Shown here piece after piece: positions 1 through 6,710 of a stretch of DNA of 13,230 nt. Both the position numbers and the translations under genes were made by a program. The stretch covers positions 3,951 to 17,180 of the forward strand of contig MGIZ01000056.1 in the NCBI GenBank assembly GCA_001794015.1. Direction: 5' to 3'. The DNA is from Candidatus Yanofskybacteria bacterium RIFCSPHIGHO2_01_FULL_39_8b (GTDB lineage: Bacteria; Patescibacteriota; Minisyncoccia; 2-02-FULL-40-12; GWA2-44-9). Numbering within the stretch: the first letter of the stretch is position 1; every line of letters begins with the position of its first letter. The notes under the pieces are model-generated. The model searched no databases. It had not been told where the DNA came from and saw only the letters and a program-made list of their open reading frames with translations.

Positions 1-79
1 AAATTTCTAATGCAATTAATTCTTGAAAGACCTTGTTAGGTTTTTTCCAGCCCAAAACTTTTCTAGGCCGACTACCATC
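1..79 (-). pseudogene. IS30-like transposase C-terminal remnant
   Basis: Read on the minus strand, this stretch encodes RPRKVLGWKKPNKVFQEL followed by IALEI at the window edge. That is the typical end of an IS30-type DDE transposase (family pattern N-x-RPRK-LG-W-x-TP-EVF). Upstream in the transposase direction the similarity stops at the hairpin beginning at position 79, and the frame closes within about 45 bases at a TAA, so the rest of the gene is missing here. It may run a few codons past the left edge. The family call rests on the motif alone. Confidence 0.5.
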
Positions 80-104
80 GGTCAGGCATTCATTTGCCTG
101 ACCG
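79..104. repeat. Hairpin, 10-bp perfect stem
   Basis: CGGTCAGGCA at 79-88 is the exact reverse complement of 95-104, with a 6-nt loop. It is the first of three adjacent hairpins and abuts the transposase remnant. It could be an insertion-sequence end, a REP-like element or an RNA structure. Confidence 0.7.
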
Positions 105-106
105 GT

Positions 107-147
107 CCCACCAAAGTAATTAAATAATTATTGATTATTTTGGTGGG
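107..147. repeat. Hairpin, 9-bp perfect stem with AT-rich interior
   Basis: CCCACCAAA at 107-115 pairs exactly with 139-147. The 23-nt interior is AT-rich and can pair further, imperfectly. It starts three bases after the preceding hairpin. Confidence 0.65.
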
Positions 148-168
148 GCATAGTTCTTTTAATGGCCG

Positions 169-210
169 TTCCCGAATTAAAGAGTTTTTACGAACCTTTT
201 AATTCGGGAA
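169..210. repeat. Hairpin, 13-bp perfect stem
   Basis: TTCCCGAATTAAA at 169-181 is the exact reverse complement of 198-210, with a 16-nt loop. It is the longest of the three neighbouring hairpins. Confidence 0.7.
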
Positions 211-238
211 TAAGCCCGATATAACCGGAGGTAGATAT

Positions 239-334
239 ATTGCAACACTTGAGCTTCAGCTACGAGAGCTGAGACAATTTACGGATAAAAATGCGAGACT
301 AACGGTCTTCAATCACCGAGGAGTTCAATCATAG
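239..334 (+). other. Very short ORF behind a Shine-Dalgarno-like site
   Basis: A 31-codon frame starts at an ATT (239) 8 nt after GGAGG (226-230) and ends at TAG (332-334), 10 nt before an intrinsic terminator. The frame is open further upstream to a TAA near 200. The peptide (ATLELQLREL, then RQFTDKNARLTVF and HRGVQS) has protein-like composition, but I do not recognise it. It may be the tail of a decayed gene, a leader peptide or chance. The DNA also forms a 6-bp hairpin at about 252-268 (TCAGCT/AGCTGA), so RNA structure is an alternative reading. Confidence 0.2.
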
Positions 335-343
335 ATCAGCCAT

Positions 344-371
344 AGCCCGCCGCATAAGCGGGCTTTTGTTT
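344..371 (+). terminator. Intrinsic terminator
   Basis: AGCCCGC (344-350) pairs with GCGGGCT (358-364) around a 7-nt loop and is followed by TTTGTTTT. It would end transcription arriving from the hairpin and short-ORF region to its left. Confidence 0.7.
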
Positions 372-457
372 TCGAAAATCCTTATTTTAAGCCATTTTCT
401 TGCCCCTTACAAAACGGTGGAAGCTTGGTAGTAAACGAGAAGGGGATTAACTTTGGA

Positions 458-480
458 CTTGTTCTGAGCGTGGTCGAAGG
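458..480 (-). repeat. Short dispersed repeat, copy 1
   Basis: The minus strand reads CCTTCGACCACGCTCAGAAC and then AAG. It matches the repeat inserted in rplJ at 7978-8001 (CCTTCGACTGGCTCAGGGCA and then AG) at most positions. Short CCTTCGAC..GCTCAGG-type repeats are common in many bacterial genomes. The rest of 372-587 shows no gene: the longest open frame lacks a start codon and a ribosome-binding site. Confidence 0.6.
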
Positions 481-587
481 AGTGGTAAAAGGTTGGATAG
501 TACTCGGACTGTCTGTGCCGATTTGCATCATAGGATTATATTAAGAAAAATAAGGTTTGAGTCGGGATAGAAAAATCGAGGATCCTT

Positions 588-629
588 GATTTAATAAACT
601 TGCTATACTACTTGCAAGTTTATTAAATC
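588..629. promoter_or_regulatory. 16-bp inverted repeat around a -10 box (operator-like)
   Basis: GATTTAATAAACTTGC (588-603) is the perfect reverse complement of 614-629, with a 10-nt spacer that begins with TATACT (604-609), a good -10 hexamer. No convincing -35 sits 17 nt upstream. Start of transcription from this box would fall near 616, inside the right arm, giving a leader of about 70 nt before the GTG at 687. A dimeric DNA-binding protein on this site would cover the promoter. The two downstream genes carry winged helices and are natural candidates, but that link is inference. Confidence 0.6.
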
Positions 630-686
630 GGGATTATTATGTTGGCAAGCAATAAAGCACATTGAAAATCTAAAAGGGAGATTAAT

Positions 687-1856
687 GTGGGTAAAAAGTT
701 TATATCTCGGCAGAAAACTTCTATTCAGCCAAGTTCTACAGATAAAACTTTGAATGGCAACGGCAATGGCAATGGTGTAAGGAAGGATATCCAAAAACAT
801 ACCGAAAAGATGCTTAAGGTTCTAAATCAGAGACCTACCGGTGTTGAAGATTTATCTAATGAAATTGATATTAGCAAGCAGATGGTTTATAGGGTCATTC
901 GAGAACTTATTGTCAGGGGTTATAGAATTGTACGTGATTCTGTCGGACAATTTAAAATTGCCGATATTAATCAACATGAAACCGCTTCATCATCTGAATT
1001 TGGATGGCGTCCTAATATTCGTATTTTAGTTTGGTCCGGTGCTGAATTGGGCAGCGTTGGTCAACAGGGTGATCTTCTTGCAACAGTTTACAAAACTATT
1101 ATACCTGAAGAAAAGCCTGATTTTGTGATAGGGCTTGGCAATATAATTGTCGGTAATCTTTCCAGGGCACATTTAAACGAAACTTTCCTTACGGAATTAC
1201 CTAGTTTCTATAAAGGACTTGGTAAAAAGCCAAAACTACATGAGCTATTATATCGGGCTGAAATTGATTATGTGGCAAAGATGGTTGGTCCAGAAATATT
1301 AACTACTTTTCACAACTGCAAGACTCATTTTATCAGCGGTTTAAGAGAACAGTCTTTTATTAGACAGGGCCTTGACGATCCTATGAAGTTAATATGTAAA
1401 GCCAGACCAGAATGGGAATATGTAGATCTGAATATGCATGTTTTTAGGGTAACAAATACTGGTGAACCAATAAGTATTCTGGCTCTTACGTCCAAAAAGA
1501 AACCCTTTCGTGGAGTCTACACTCGCGGTCATCGTCCAAGAAAAACTGCTGATTCTATCGCTGGCTGGTTGATTAATAGATTGCGAAATAGGGGTATTAA
1601 AGATTATCCTCGAGTTATTTTTTGGACTGACGGTGTGGGAGTTTATACTTCAATGAATGATGTTGCCGGCCTTCATTTTATTAGTTTGCCTAAACTGGCA
1701 GTTACGGATACCGGAGAATTAGAACTTGATACGCCGCCTAATTTGGGAGTGGTTATTTTAGACCTTACATTTGATGAAAAGGGTACACTAAAGAAATATG
1801 GAATTGAATGCCGATTTAGGAATTTAGCGCCTTACGTCAAAGAAAGGGGGTACTAA
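687..1856 (+). CDS. Winged-HTH protein with degenerate metallophosphoesterase-like domain
   Basis: 389 aa from a GTG, placed 6 nt after a strong AAAGGGAG. Residues 1-32 are a low-complexity head with an Asn-Gly run made of four hexamer units. Residues 35-93 form a DeoR/GntR-type winged helix (LSNEIDISKQMVYRVIREL). Residues 110-380 follow the layout of a calcineurin-like phosphoesterase, but the ligand motifs are gone: where DxHxG is expected there is SGAELG (117-122), where GDxxxG is expected there is GNIIVG (151-156), and near 309-330 the strand preceding the usual GHxH reads VIFWTDGVGVY. I infer a non-catalytic paralogue of the next gene, which begins one base after this stop. It may serve as regulator or subunit of the pair. 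The fold assignment comes from motif spacing and is moderately sure; the function is unknown. Confidence 0.7.
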   Translation: MGKKFISRQKTSIQPSSTDKTLNGNGNGNGVRKDIQKHTEKMLKVLNQRPTGVEDLSNEIDISKQMVYRVIRELIVRGYRIVRDSVGQFKIADINQHETASSSEFGWRPNIRILVWSGAELGSVGQQGDLLATVYKTIIPEEKPDFVIGLGNIIVGNLSRAHLNETFLTELPSFYKGLGKKPKLHELLYRAEIDYVAKMVGPEILTTFHNCKTHFISGLREQSFIRQGLDDPMKLICKARPEWEYVDLNMHVFRVTNTGEPISILALTSKKKPFRGVYTRGHRPRKTADSIAGWLINRLRNRGIKDYPRVIFWTDGVGVYTSMNDVAGLHFISLPKLAVTDTGELELDTPPNLGVVILDLTFDEKGTLKKYGIECRFRNLAPYVKERGY

Positions 1857-1857
1857 A

Positions 1858-3003
1858 GTGAAATCAAAAAAGCCAATTAGTCCCAGACAAAAAATTTTGG
1901 ATATTTTAAAAGATCATCCGGCTAAAGTTGGAGAGCTTGAAAGAGGTCTTAATAAAAGCAGAAAAACTATTGAGTCAACTATTCTCTTTCTTCAAAAAAG
2001 AGGCCATCAGATATTGTGGGATGAGGGAAGCAGGCGATATCACTTGAAACAAGGCTTGCGAACAAAGTTTGAGCCCATAGCTAAAGATGTTTTGTATACC
2101 GATAAAGTAGTAAGAAAAATGGGTATTAGCGAAACTCATATTGGTGGTCGGCATTCTCAACCGCATTTTGTTGTATTATGCGTTGTTTGTCTAAGAAACA
2201 GGGAATTCGGTAAAATCGATTTAGTTTGTCATTACGGCGATGTCCATAATGGACTCAAGCATCAGGATTATAATCGTGGTGAGAATATTCTTAACACAGT
2301 TGACCTTCAGGTTAAAGCGGCTAACGAAGTAATGGGTTTGTTTGAAAATATACCGGTATTTATCAAATCTGGCGATCACGATGATTGGCAAATGACAGCC
2401 GTCGGCACAAACATGGTTAAGAATCTTGTTAATGGCTTGAATCTTAAAAAGCAGGTTGCGGGCCAGAAACCAAGTTTTAGCTATATAAGCCCCGATAACG
2501 GAGATCAGATCCAATTTAATGGATTTGTTTTTGAATTTAAACACATTACAACCGCTCAATCTCGAGGCTTAACAACTAAACCTCAATATATGTTTGAAGA
2601 TAGACTGGGGGATTTTGTTAAGGCCTTAAGAGAAGAAGACGCAAGAGATAAAGGAATACACCTTAATATGCTATCACAGCCGGATCATATTGGTTTTGGT
2701 AACTGGCATCGTGAAATTAGCTTTTTTCATGGTGGGACAGCCATGGATCTTTATCCGGGTTTCCAAGCTTCTACAGGTTGGGAAAAAAGCATGGGAATTG
2801 TTCATAAATTTGGCGCTAAGATTATAACTCTTGGCAAAGATAAATTTGGCAACGTATTTAGGTACGATGTCAGATATCTTGATTTCAGCGACGAGATTGT
2901 CAATATAACTAAAAGCGATTTGGAGACTGCCTTGATGAGTTTTGCTTTAAAAACTTTTTACGACTATAAGAAAAAGTTACTTAACGTATCAGATAAAAAG
3001 TAA
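1858..3003 (+). CDS. Winged-HTH metallophosphoesterase-like protein
   Basis: 381 aa from a GTG 7 nt after AAGGGGG, and one base after the upstream stop, so translation is probably coupled. Residues 8-65 are a winged helix (VGELERGLNKSRKTIESTIL). The rest follows the calcineurin-like phosphoesterase order: SETHIG at 91-96 (DxHxG with Asp changed to Glu), GDVHNG at 127-132, PVFIKSGDHDDW with GDHD at 172-175 (family GNHD), His229 in FEFKHIT, and GNWH at 281-284 (family GHxH). Most metal ligands are present with conservative swaps, so it could be an active phosphodiesterase or nuclease with altered metal use. Substrate and partner are unknown. Together with the dead copy upstream it forms a duplicated HTH-phosphoesterase module followed by a terminator. 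Confidence 0.75.
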   Translation: MKSKKPISPRQKILDILKDHPAKVGELERGLNKSRKTIESTILFLQKRGHQILWDEGSRRYHLKQGLRTKFEPIAKDVLYTDKVVRKMGISETHIGGRHSQPHFVVLCVVCLRNREFGKIDLVCHYGDVHNGLKHQDYNRGENILNTVDLQVKAANEVMGLFENIPVFIKSGDHDDWQMTAVGTNMVKNLVNGLNLKKQVAGQKPSFSYISPDNGDQIQFNGFVFEFKHITTAQSRGLTTKPQYMFEDRLGDFVKALREEDARDKGIHLNMLSQPDHIGFGNWHREISFFHGGTAMDLYPGFQASTGWEKSMGIVHKFGAKIITLGKDKFGNVFRYDVRYLDFSDEIVNITKSDLETALMSFALKTFYDYKKKLLNVSDKK

Positions 3004-3014
3004 TTTTTAATCTA

Positions 3015-3038
3015 AAAACCGCCTCATGAGGCGGTTTT
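3015..3038. terminator. Bidirectional intrinsic terminator
   Basis: A perfect 24-nt palindrome with arms AAAACCGCCTCA and TGAGGCGGTTTT. It has a T tract on either strand, so it can end both the HTH-phosphoesterase operon and the convergent regulator gene, whose stop codon begins inside it. Confidence 0.85.
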
Positions 3039-3294
3039 ATAATACATCTATCTTGAGTTTCTTAACCCTAGGTTTTTCTTGTTCGAATGGGATATTCGGT
3101 ATTTTTTTGGCTACTTTGCTAATCTCAAGTTCCTTGAGCAGTTCTTCAATGTCGACATTTTTATATAAACGGTAATTATTCATCGGGTGGCGATAAGCGG
3201 TAAGCTTGCCCTTAGCATCCCAATTACGCACCGTGAGAGGAGTGACGCCTAGTAAGTTCGCAACTTCTTTAACTGTTAAGAATTGTTTCGGCAT
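3037..3294 (-). CDS. Small MerR/excisionase-type HTH regulator
   Basis: 85 aa. Residues 1-52 are a MerR/AlpA-type DNA-binding fold: FLTVKEVANLLGVTPLTVRN (the helix-turn-helix), then WDAKGKLTAYRHPMNNYRLY (the wing, with the usual GKL..R.P..NYR.Y pattern) and a DIEELL helix. The remaining 30 residues are a basic, proline-containing tail with no sensor domain. Proteins of this size act as stand-alone regulators or excisionases. The ATG lies about 10 nt from a good -10, so the message is nearly leaderless. It is divergent from the PaaX/Cas2-like gene over a shared 75-bp region and may regulate it (inference). Confidence 0.8.
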   Translation of the reverse strand: MPKQFLTVKEVANLLGVTPLTVRNWDAKGKLTAYRHPMNNYRLYKNVDIEELLKELEISKVAKKIPNIPFEQEKPRVKKLKIDVL

Positions 3295-3303
3295 ATATTA
3301 TGG

Positions 3304-3332
3304 TTTATACACCTTTTAATTCAACTGGGCAA
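3304..3332 (-). promoter_or_regulatory. Promoter of the MerR-like gene
   Basis: On the minus strand TTGCCC (3327-3332) and TATAAA (3304-3309) are separated by 17 nt. The expected start, about 3297, leaves only a few bases before the ATG at 3294. Confidence 0.5.
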
Positions 3333-3334
3333 TG

Positions 3335-3361
3335 TTGATATCTCGTGAATATATTTATAAA
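3335..3361 (+). promoter_or_regulatory. Candidate promoter of the PaaX/Cas2-like gene
   Basis: TTGATA (3335-3340) and TATAAA (3356-3361) with a short 15-nt spacer. The start would fall about 2 nt before the ATG at 3370. The -35 box lies back to back with that of the divergent gene, so binding at one could affect both. Confidence 0.35.
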
Positions 3362-3369
3362 ATCTATTT

Positions 3370-3918
3370 ATGGAAACATACTCTGATAAAAATTATTTTT
3401 CTACCGCGAAAGCCATTCTTGCCGTGTTATGGCAGATTAAATCGAGTGGTAAGGATAATTTATTATCGCATAAATATATCAGACAATTATGCCCAGCTAA
3501 AAGCAAAATAACTTATCGTAGTTGCATATCAAGACTTTCCAAACAAAAACTAATATCGCGGGATTACAACAATACAATAATTTTAACCGACAAAGGCAAT
3601 GAAGCGGCTCTTTTCTCTTTTATTGAGGCGGAACTGAAATTTCATAAAAAAGACGGCCAAAGATGGGATGGGGGATGGAGGATGGTTTTCTTTGATATTC
3701 CGGAACCAAAAAGAAAATACAGAGATTATTTCAGAAAAATATTGAAAGCAATAGGGTTTCTCAAATTACAAAAAAGCATTTGGATATATCCCCACCCCGT
3801 CCCTTCTTTTTTAAGGGATCTAATTTTAAATAAAAATATTAAATCACATGTAAGATTTATAACAACTAAATTTATAGACGATGATAAAGACTTAAAAAAA
3901 ATGTTCGCCTTAGATTAG
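3370..3918 (+). CDS. PaaX-like winged helix with Cas2-like domain, stand-alone
   Basis: 182 aa. Residues 8-80 are a PaaX/MarR-like winged helix (helices around YRSCISRLSKQKLISRD, then a wing ending in LTDKG). Residues 98-182 carry the pattern shared by PaaX C-termini and Cas2: WDGGWRMVFFDIPEPKRKYR, then FRKILKAIGFLKLQKSIWIY and P....FLRDLI, a ferredoxin-like fold with FDIPE in the position of the Cas2 catalytic Asp strand. CPR proteins of this layout are often labelled Cas2, but the window has no CRISPR array, cas1 or effector gene. A PaaX-type regulator or an RNA/DNA-binding protein is more likely than an adaptation nuclease. There is no Shine-Dalgarno site before the ATG. Confidence 0.75.
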   Translation: METYSDKNYFSTAKAILAVLWQIKSSGKDNLLSHKYIRQLCPAKSKITYRSCISRLSKQKLISRDYNNTIILTDKGNEAALFSFIEAELKFHKKDGQRWDGGWRMVFFDIPEPKRKYRDYFRKILKAIGFLKLQKSIWIYPHPVPSFLRDLILNKNIKSHVRFITTKFIDDDKDLKKMFALD

Positions 3919-4004
3919 AAAGGTTATTGTGCATGAGATTTTTTAGGGTTAGTTTTATAATATTACGATCGTGATAAAATCAAACCAGTGTTGATATTTA
4001 ATTA

Positions 4005-4031
4005 TTGACCTATATTTTTTAGTGGTATACT
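4005..4031 (+). promoter_or_regulatory. Candidate promoter of the O-antigen ligase-like/mltG unit
   Basis: TTGACC (4005-4010) and TATACT (4026-4031), spacer 15 nt. A second -10-like TATAAT lies at 4041-4046. Either would give a leader of more than 115 nt before the ATG at 4171. The rest of 3919-4004 is AT-rich and holds no gene. Confidence 0.45.
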
Positions 4032-4072
4032 GGTCGTAGATATAATAAAATGTGGCGGACCCCATTAGAAAC

Positions 4073-4157
4073 AACCCTAGCGGGTTTGCTGGTCAAATTA
4101 TAAATTACGATAATGTAATGCCTTTTATCACCGTACGGTGGTAGCGGGTGTTTACAC
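4073..4157 (+). promoter_or_regulatory. Structured leader upstream of the ligase-like gene
   Basis: Three small inverted repeats lie in the untranslated leader: AACCC/GGGTT around TAGC (about 4074-4087), the perfect palindrome CACCGTACGGTG (4129-4140), and GTGT/ACAC (4148-4157). This may be a cis-regulatory RNA or an operator. I recognise no known riboswitch family. Confidence 0.3.
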
Positions 4158-4177
4158 TATCTCTAACGGAATGGATC
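4158..4177 (+). promoter_or_regulatory. Start-site motif shared with the 13015 minus-strand gene
   Basis: TATCTCTAACGGAATGGATC spans the initiation codon (ATG at 4171). Nineteen of its 20 bases recur over the start of the pseudophosphatase gene (13009-13028, minus), and a 12-nt core recurs at 13117-13128. It supports the ATG at 4171 rather than the GTG at 4138 as the start. Confidence 0.55.
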
Positions 4178-6681
4178 TAAATTTTTGGAAAAAAGACGAC
4201 AACAATAATTCACGCAAGCTTCAGCCTGACCAGTTTGAATCTAATCAATTTGAAGTAGAATCAGAAGCGGGATCAGCACGTTATTCTGAAGACGAGAACC
4301 TGTCTAATGAAAGAAGAGAAATAGTTACATCAGAAACTGACTATATCGAACCGGCAGATCCAGAAAAAGCTCGATTATATAACAAGATAAGCAAATGGGC
4401 CATTTATGCAGCTGTTTTTTTGATGCCGTTATTTTTCCTTCCGTTCACTACCAATGTTCTTGAAATAAATAAGCTGATGCTTTTATTGGTTATAGCCAGT
4501 ATCGGCATGGTCGCCTGGCTTTTGGGAGTTGTATCGTCAGGTTATTTAGCCTGGAGGAATAATCCAATAGACAAAGGCCTGTTGATTCTTCTAGGGGCGT
4601 TTATAGTAAGCGCCATATTTTCATTTGATACTTTTAAGAGCATCTTTAGTTTTAGTAACGGTCTTAGTAATACTCTTGTATCAGTAGTAGCCTTAACAAT
4701 TTTTTATTTTTTGGTTGTTAATAATACAGAAGACAATGGGAGGATTGTCAGGTCCCTTGCTGTTTTATCAATCGTTTCTGCTCTTTTATATGGACTACTT
4801 CAGATATTTGGACTTCATATTGTCTGGCTGACTTTCGCTAAGTCCAAATCTTTCAATACGGTCGGCTCTTTAAATGCCCTTGGTATTTTAGCGGCGGTTT
4901 CATTGCCTCTTTTTAGCAAAGGACGGATAGATTTACGGTGGTTGAGGGGTCTTTATCTTGAAAAAATAGGTATCTTTGCCGTTCTTTTTCTGCTGTTCAT
5001 ATTAAATTGGTGGGTGCTTTGGACGGTTGCCATAGCTGGAATGGTAATAATGGTTATCCTTGAGAATTTGACCGGAAGCAGGTTTAGAATTAATAAGTTT
5101 ATTCTGCCAATGACCGTTGTGGTGTTGGGGGTATTTATGATGGTTGTGAGGTTAAATTTGAATCCCCTAAAAGTTAATTTACCGATTGAGGTAGCCCCAT
5201 CATTTAATCTTTCAAAAGATATAACAGTATCTGTTCTTAATGAAAGATTTATTTATGGTTATGGACTTGAAAACTACTCAATTGCTTTTGACCGGTATGG
5301 AGCCGGTCAGCTTGCCAACTCTACTCTTTTTGACACTAAATTTTTTGACGCGGTATCTGAAGTATTTACCTTGATAGTTCACGGTGGTTTGGTTATGGTC
5401 GTTGGCTTATTAGCCGTTTTAACATCGGTTATTTTTATGTTTTGGCGTTTTAAAAAATATACAGCCAAAAGTCAGAATCGTACGGAATTAAATGAAGATG
5501 TGGGTATCTTGGCATCTTTTGGAACTATTTTAACGGCCATGTTTTTATATCCTTTTAACCTAACCGCCATGTTTGTTTTTTATCTGTTCATGGGTTTATC
5601 GGTATTAGTGATATATAGCAACGATAAGAAAGAATTTAATATTGAAGAAAAAATATCGCTTTCACTGGGGTCGTCTCTTGGTTTTATTGGCGGTCTAATA
5701 CTGGCTCTGGTTGGAATTTATTATGGGGCCACGATTTATATAAGCGATATTAAATATGCCCAAGCTATTTCTGAAAGCGATAAGGATAAATCAGCCGGCT
5801 TATTAGTCGAAGCCATTAATTGGAATAATAAAGATGATCGTTATTATCGTTCAGCATCTCAGAAAGCCATTGAGCTTCTTGCTAAGGAGTTAAGCCAAAA
5901 ACAAAGTCCGGAGAGGGATGCCAGAATGCAGAATTATGTATCCACGTCTGTTAACTTAGCCAAGAATGCTACAGAAATAGCTCCAAGAGAAGCCCTCAAC
6001 TGGGCGAATTTAGGTTTTATATATCAGAATCTTTTAACCGTTGTCGACGGGGTTGATAAATTATCCGAAGATGCATATATGAAAGCAGCCGAACTTCGGC
6101 CGGGAGATCCCAGTTTTACTTATCGGATAGGAATGTTGTATTTATCTAAATTTGACCGATATAATGATTTAATTGCCACTAAGCGGGCTAATCCGAGCGC
6201 TGTTTTTCAAGACGCCAAGACTAGCATAAACAAGGCCGAAGAATATTTAAAGAAAACAACGGAATTATCAAACAATTTCGGTTTGGCCGTATATAATTTA
6301 GGTCTTGTTTATGAAAGGCAGGGAGAGTTAGCCGAAGCCATAGAACAGCTTGAAAAGGTTGTTCCAGCTAACAGTAATTTGCCTAGTCTTGCTTTTGAGC
6401 TTGGTTTATTATATTACCGAGCCGGCAGGAAAGACGATGCCTTAGCCGCTCTTCAAAGAGCAATATTACTTGCTTCAGACTATGCTAATGCTAGATGGTA
6501 TTTAGCCCTTATTTATGAAGAAAGAAAAGACCTTGATTCGGCGATTGATCAGTTGGAGAAGATACTTAGTGTTGAGATTAATAAAGACCATCCCACAGTA
6601 TTACAAAAGCTTCAAGAACTGCAAGCCGGAAAGACGAAGATTCCTCCAGGCAATGTATTGGATCAAGCGCCAATCCGCTAA
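4171..6681 (+). CDS. O-antigen ligase-like polytopic membrane protein with TPR tail
   Basis: 836 aa from ATG 4171; an in-frame GTG at 4138 would add 11 residues and is less likely. Numbering from 4171, residues 1-72 are a charged, soluble N-terminus. About 12 hydrophobic segments follow between roughly 75 and 525. The loop near 359-373 (FIYGYGLENYSIAFDRY) and the following FDAVSEVFTLIVHGG resemble the periplasmic loop of Wzy/WaaL-type polymerases and ligases. From about 585 to 815 there are tandem TPR units (for example AVYNLGLVYERQGELAEAI and ARWYLALIYEERKDLDSAI). The family attaches or polymerises glycans at the outer face of the membrane, and the TPR tail probably recruits partner proteins. 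It is 29 bases from mltG in the same direction, which suggests a shared envelope role. The specific substrate cannot be told. Confidence 0.75.
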   Translation: MDLNFWKKDDNNNSRKLQPDQFESNQFEVESEAGSARYSEDENLSNERREIVTSETDYIEPADPEKARLYNKISKWAIYAAVFLMPLFFLPFTTNVLEINKLMLLLVIASIGMVAWLLGVVSSGYLAWRNNPIDKGLLILLGAFIVSAIFSFDTFKSIFSFSNGLSNTLVSVVALTIFYFLVVNNTEDNGRIVRSLAVLSIVSALLYGLLQIFGLHIVWLTFAKSKSFNTVGSLNALGILAAVSLPLFSKGRIDLRWLRGLYLEKIGIFAVLFLLFILNWWVLWTVAIAGMVIMVILENLTGSRFRINKFILPMTVVVLGVFMMVVRLNLNPLKVNLPIEVAPSFNLSKDITVSVLNERFIYGYGLENYSIAFDRYGAGQLANSTLFDTKFFDAVSEVFTLIVHGGLVMVVGLLAVLTSVIFMFWRFKKYTAKSQNRTELNEDVGILASFGTILTAMFLYPFNLTAMFVFYLFMGLSVLVIYSNDKKEFNIEEKISLSLGSSLGFIGGLILALVGIYYGATIYISDIKYAQAISESDKDKSAGLLVEAINWNNKDDRYYRSASQKAIELLAKELSQKQSPERDARMQNYVSTSVNLAKNATEIAPREALNWANLGFIYQNLLTVVDGVDKLSEDAYMKAAELRPGDPSFTYRIGMLYLSKFDRYNDLIATKRANPSAVFQDAKTSINKAEEYLKKTTELSNNFGLAVYNLGLVYERQGELAEAIEQLEKVVPANSNLPSLAFELGLLYYRAGRKDDALAALQRAILLASDYANARWYLALIYEERKDLDSAIDQLEKILSVEINKDHPTVLQKLQELQAGKTKIPPGNVLDQAPIR

Positions 6682-6710
6682 TCTTATAACTTACGCAAGT
6701 TTCGAATAAG

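Noticed and set aside
79..371. Could be tmRNA or a tRNA-bearing RNA gene
   Set aside because: No T-loop (GGTTCGAATCC-like), no tRNA-like acceptor ends and no tag-peptide frame ending in the usual hydrophobic residues.
335..543. Open frame of about 70 codons to the right of the first terminator
   Set aside because: No start codon with a ribosome-binding site. It reads through the terminator and the dispersed repeat, and the peptide resembles no family.
2221..2559. 112-codon minus-strand frame opposite the phosphoesterase-like gene
   Set aside because: It is a shadow of a frame carrying clear phosphoesterase motifs and has no start signals.
3370..3918. CRISPR-Cas adaptation module
   Set aside because: Only a Cas2-like domain is present. 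I saw no regularly spaced repeats and no cas1 or effector gene in the window.
4138..4170. GTG at 4138 as start of the ligase-like gene
   Set aside because: It lies at the end of a palindrome without a Shine-Dalgarno site. The ATG at 4171 carries the motif shared with another gene start.
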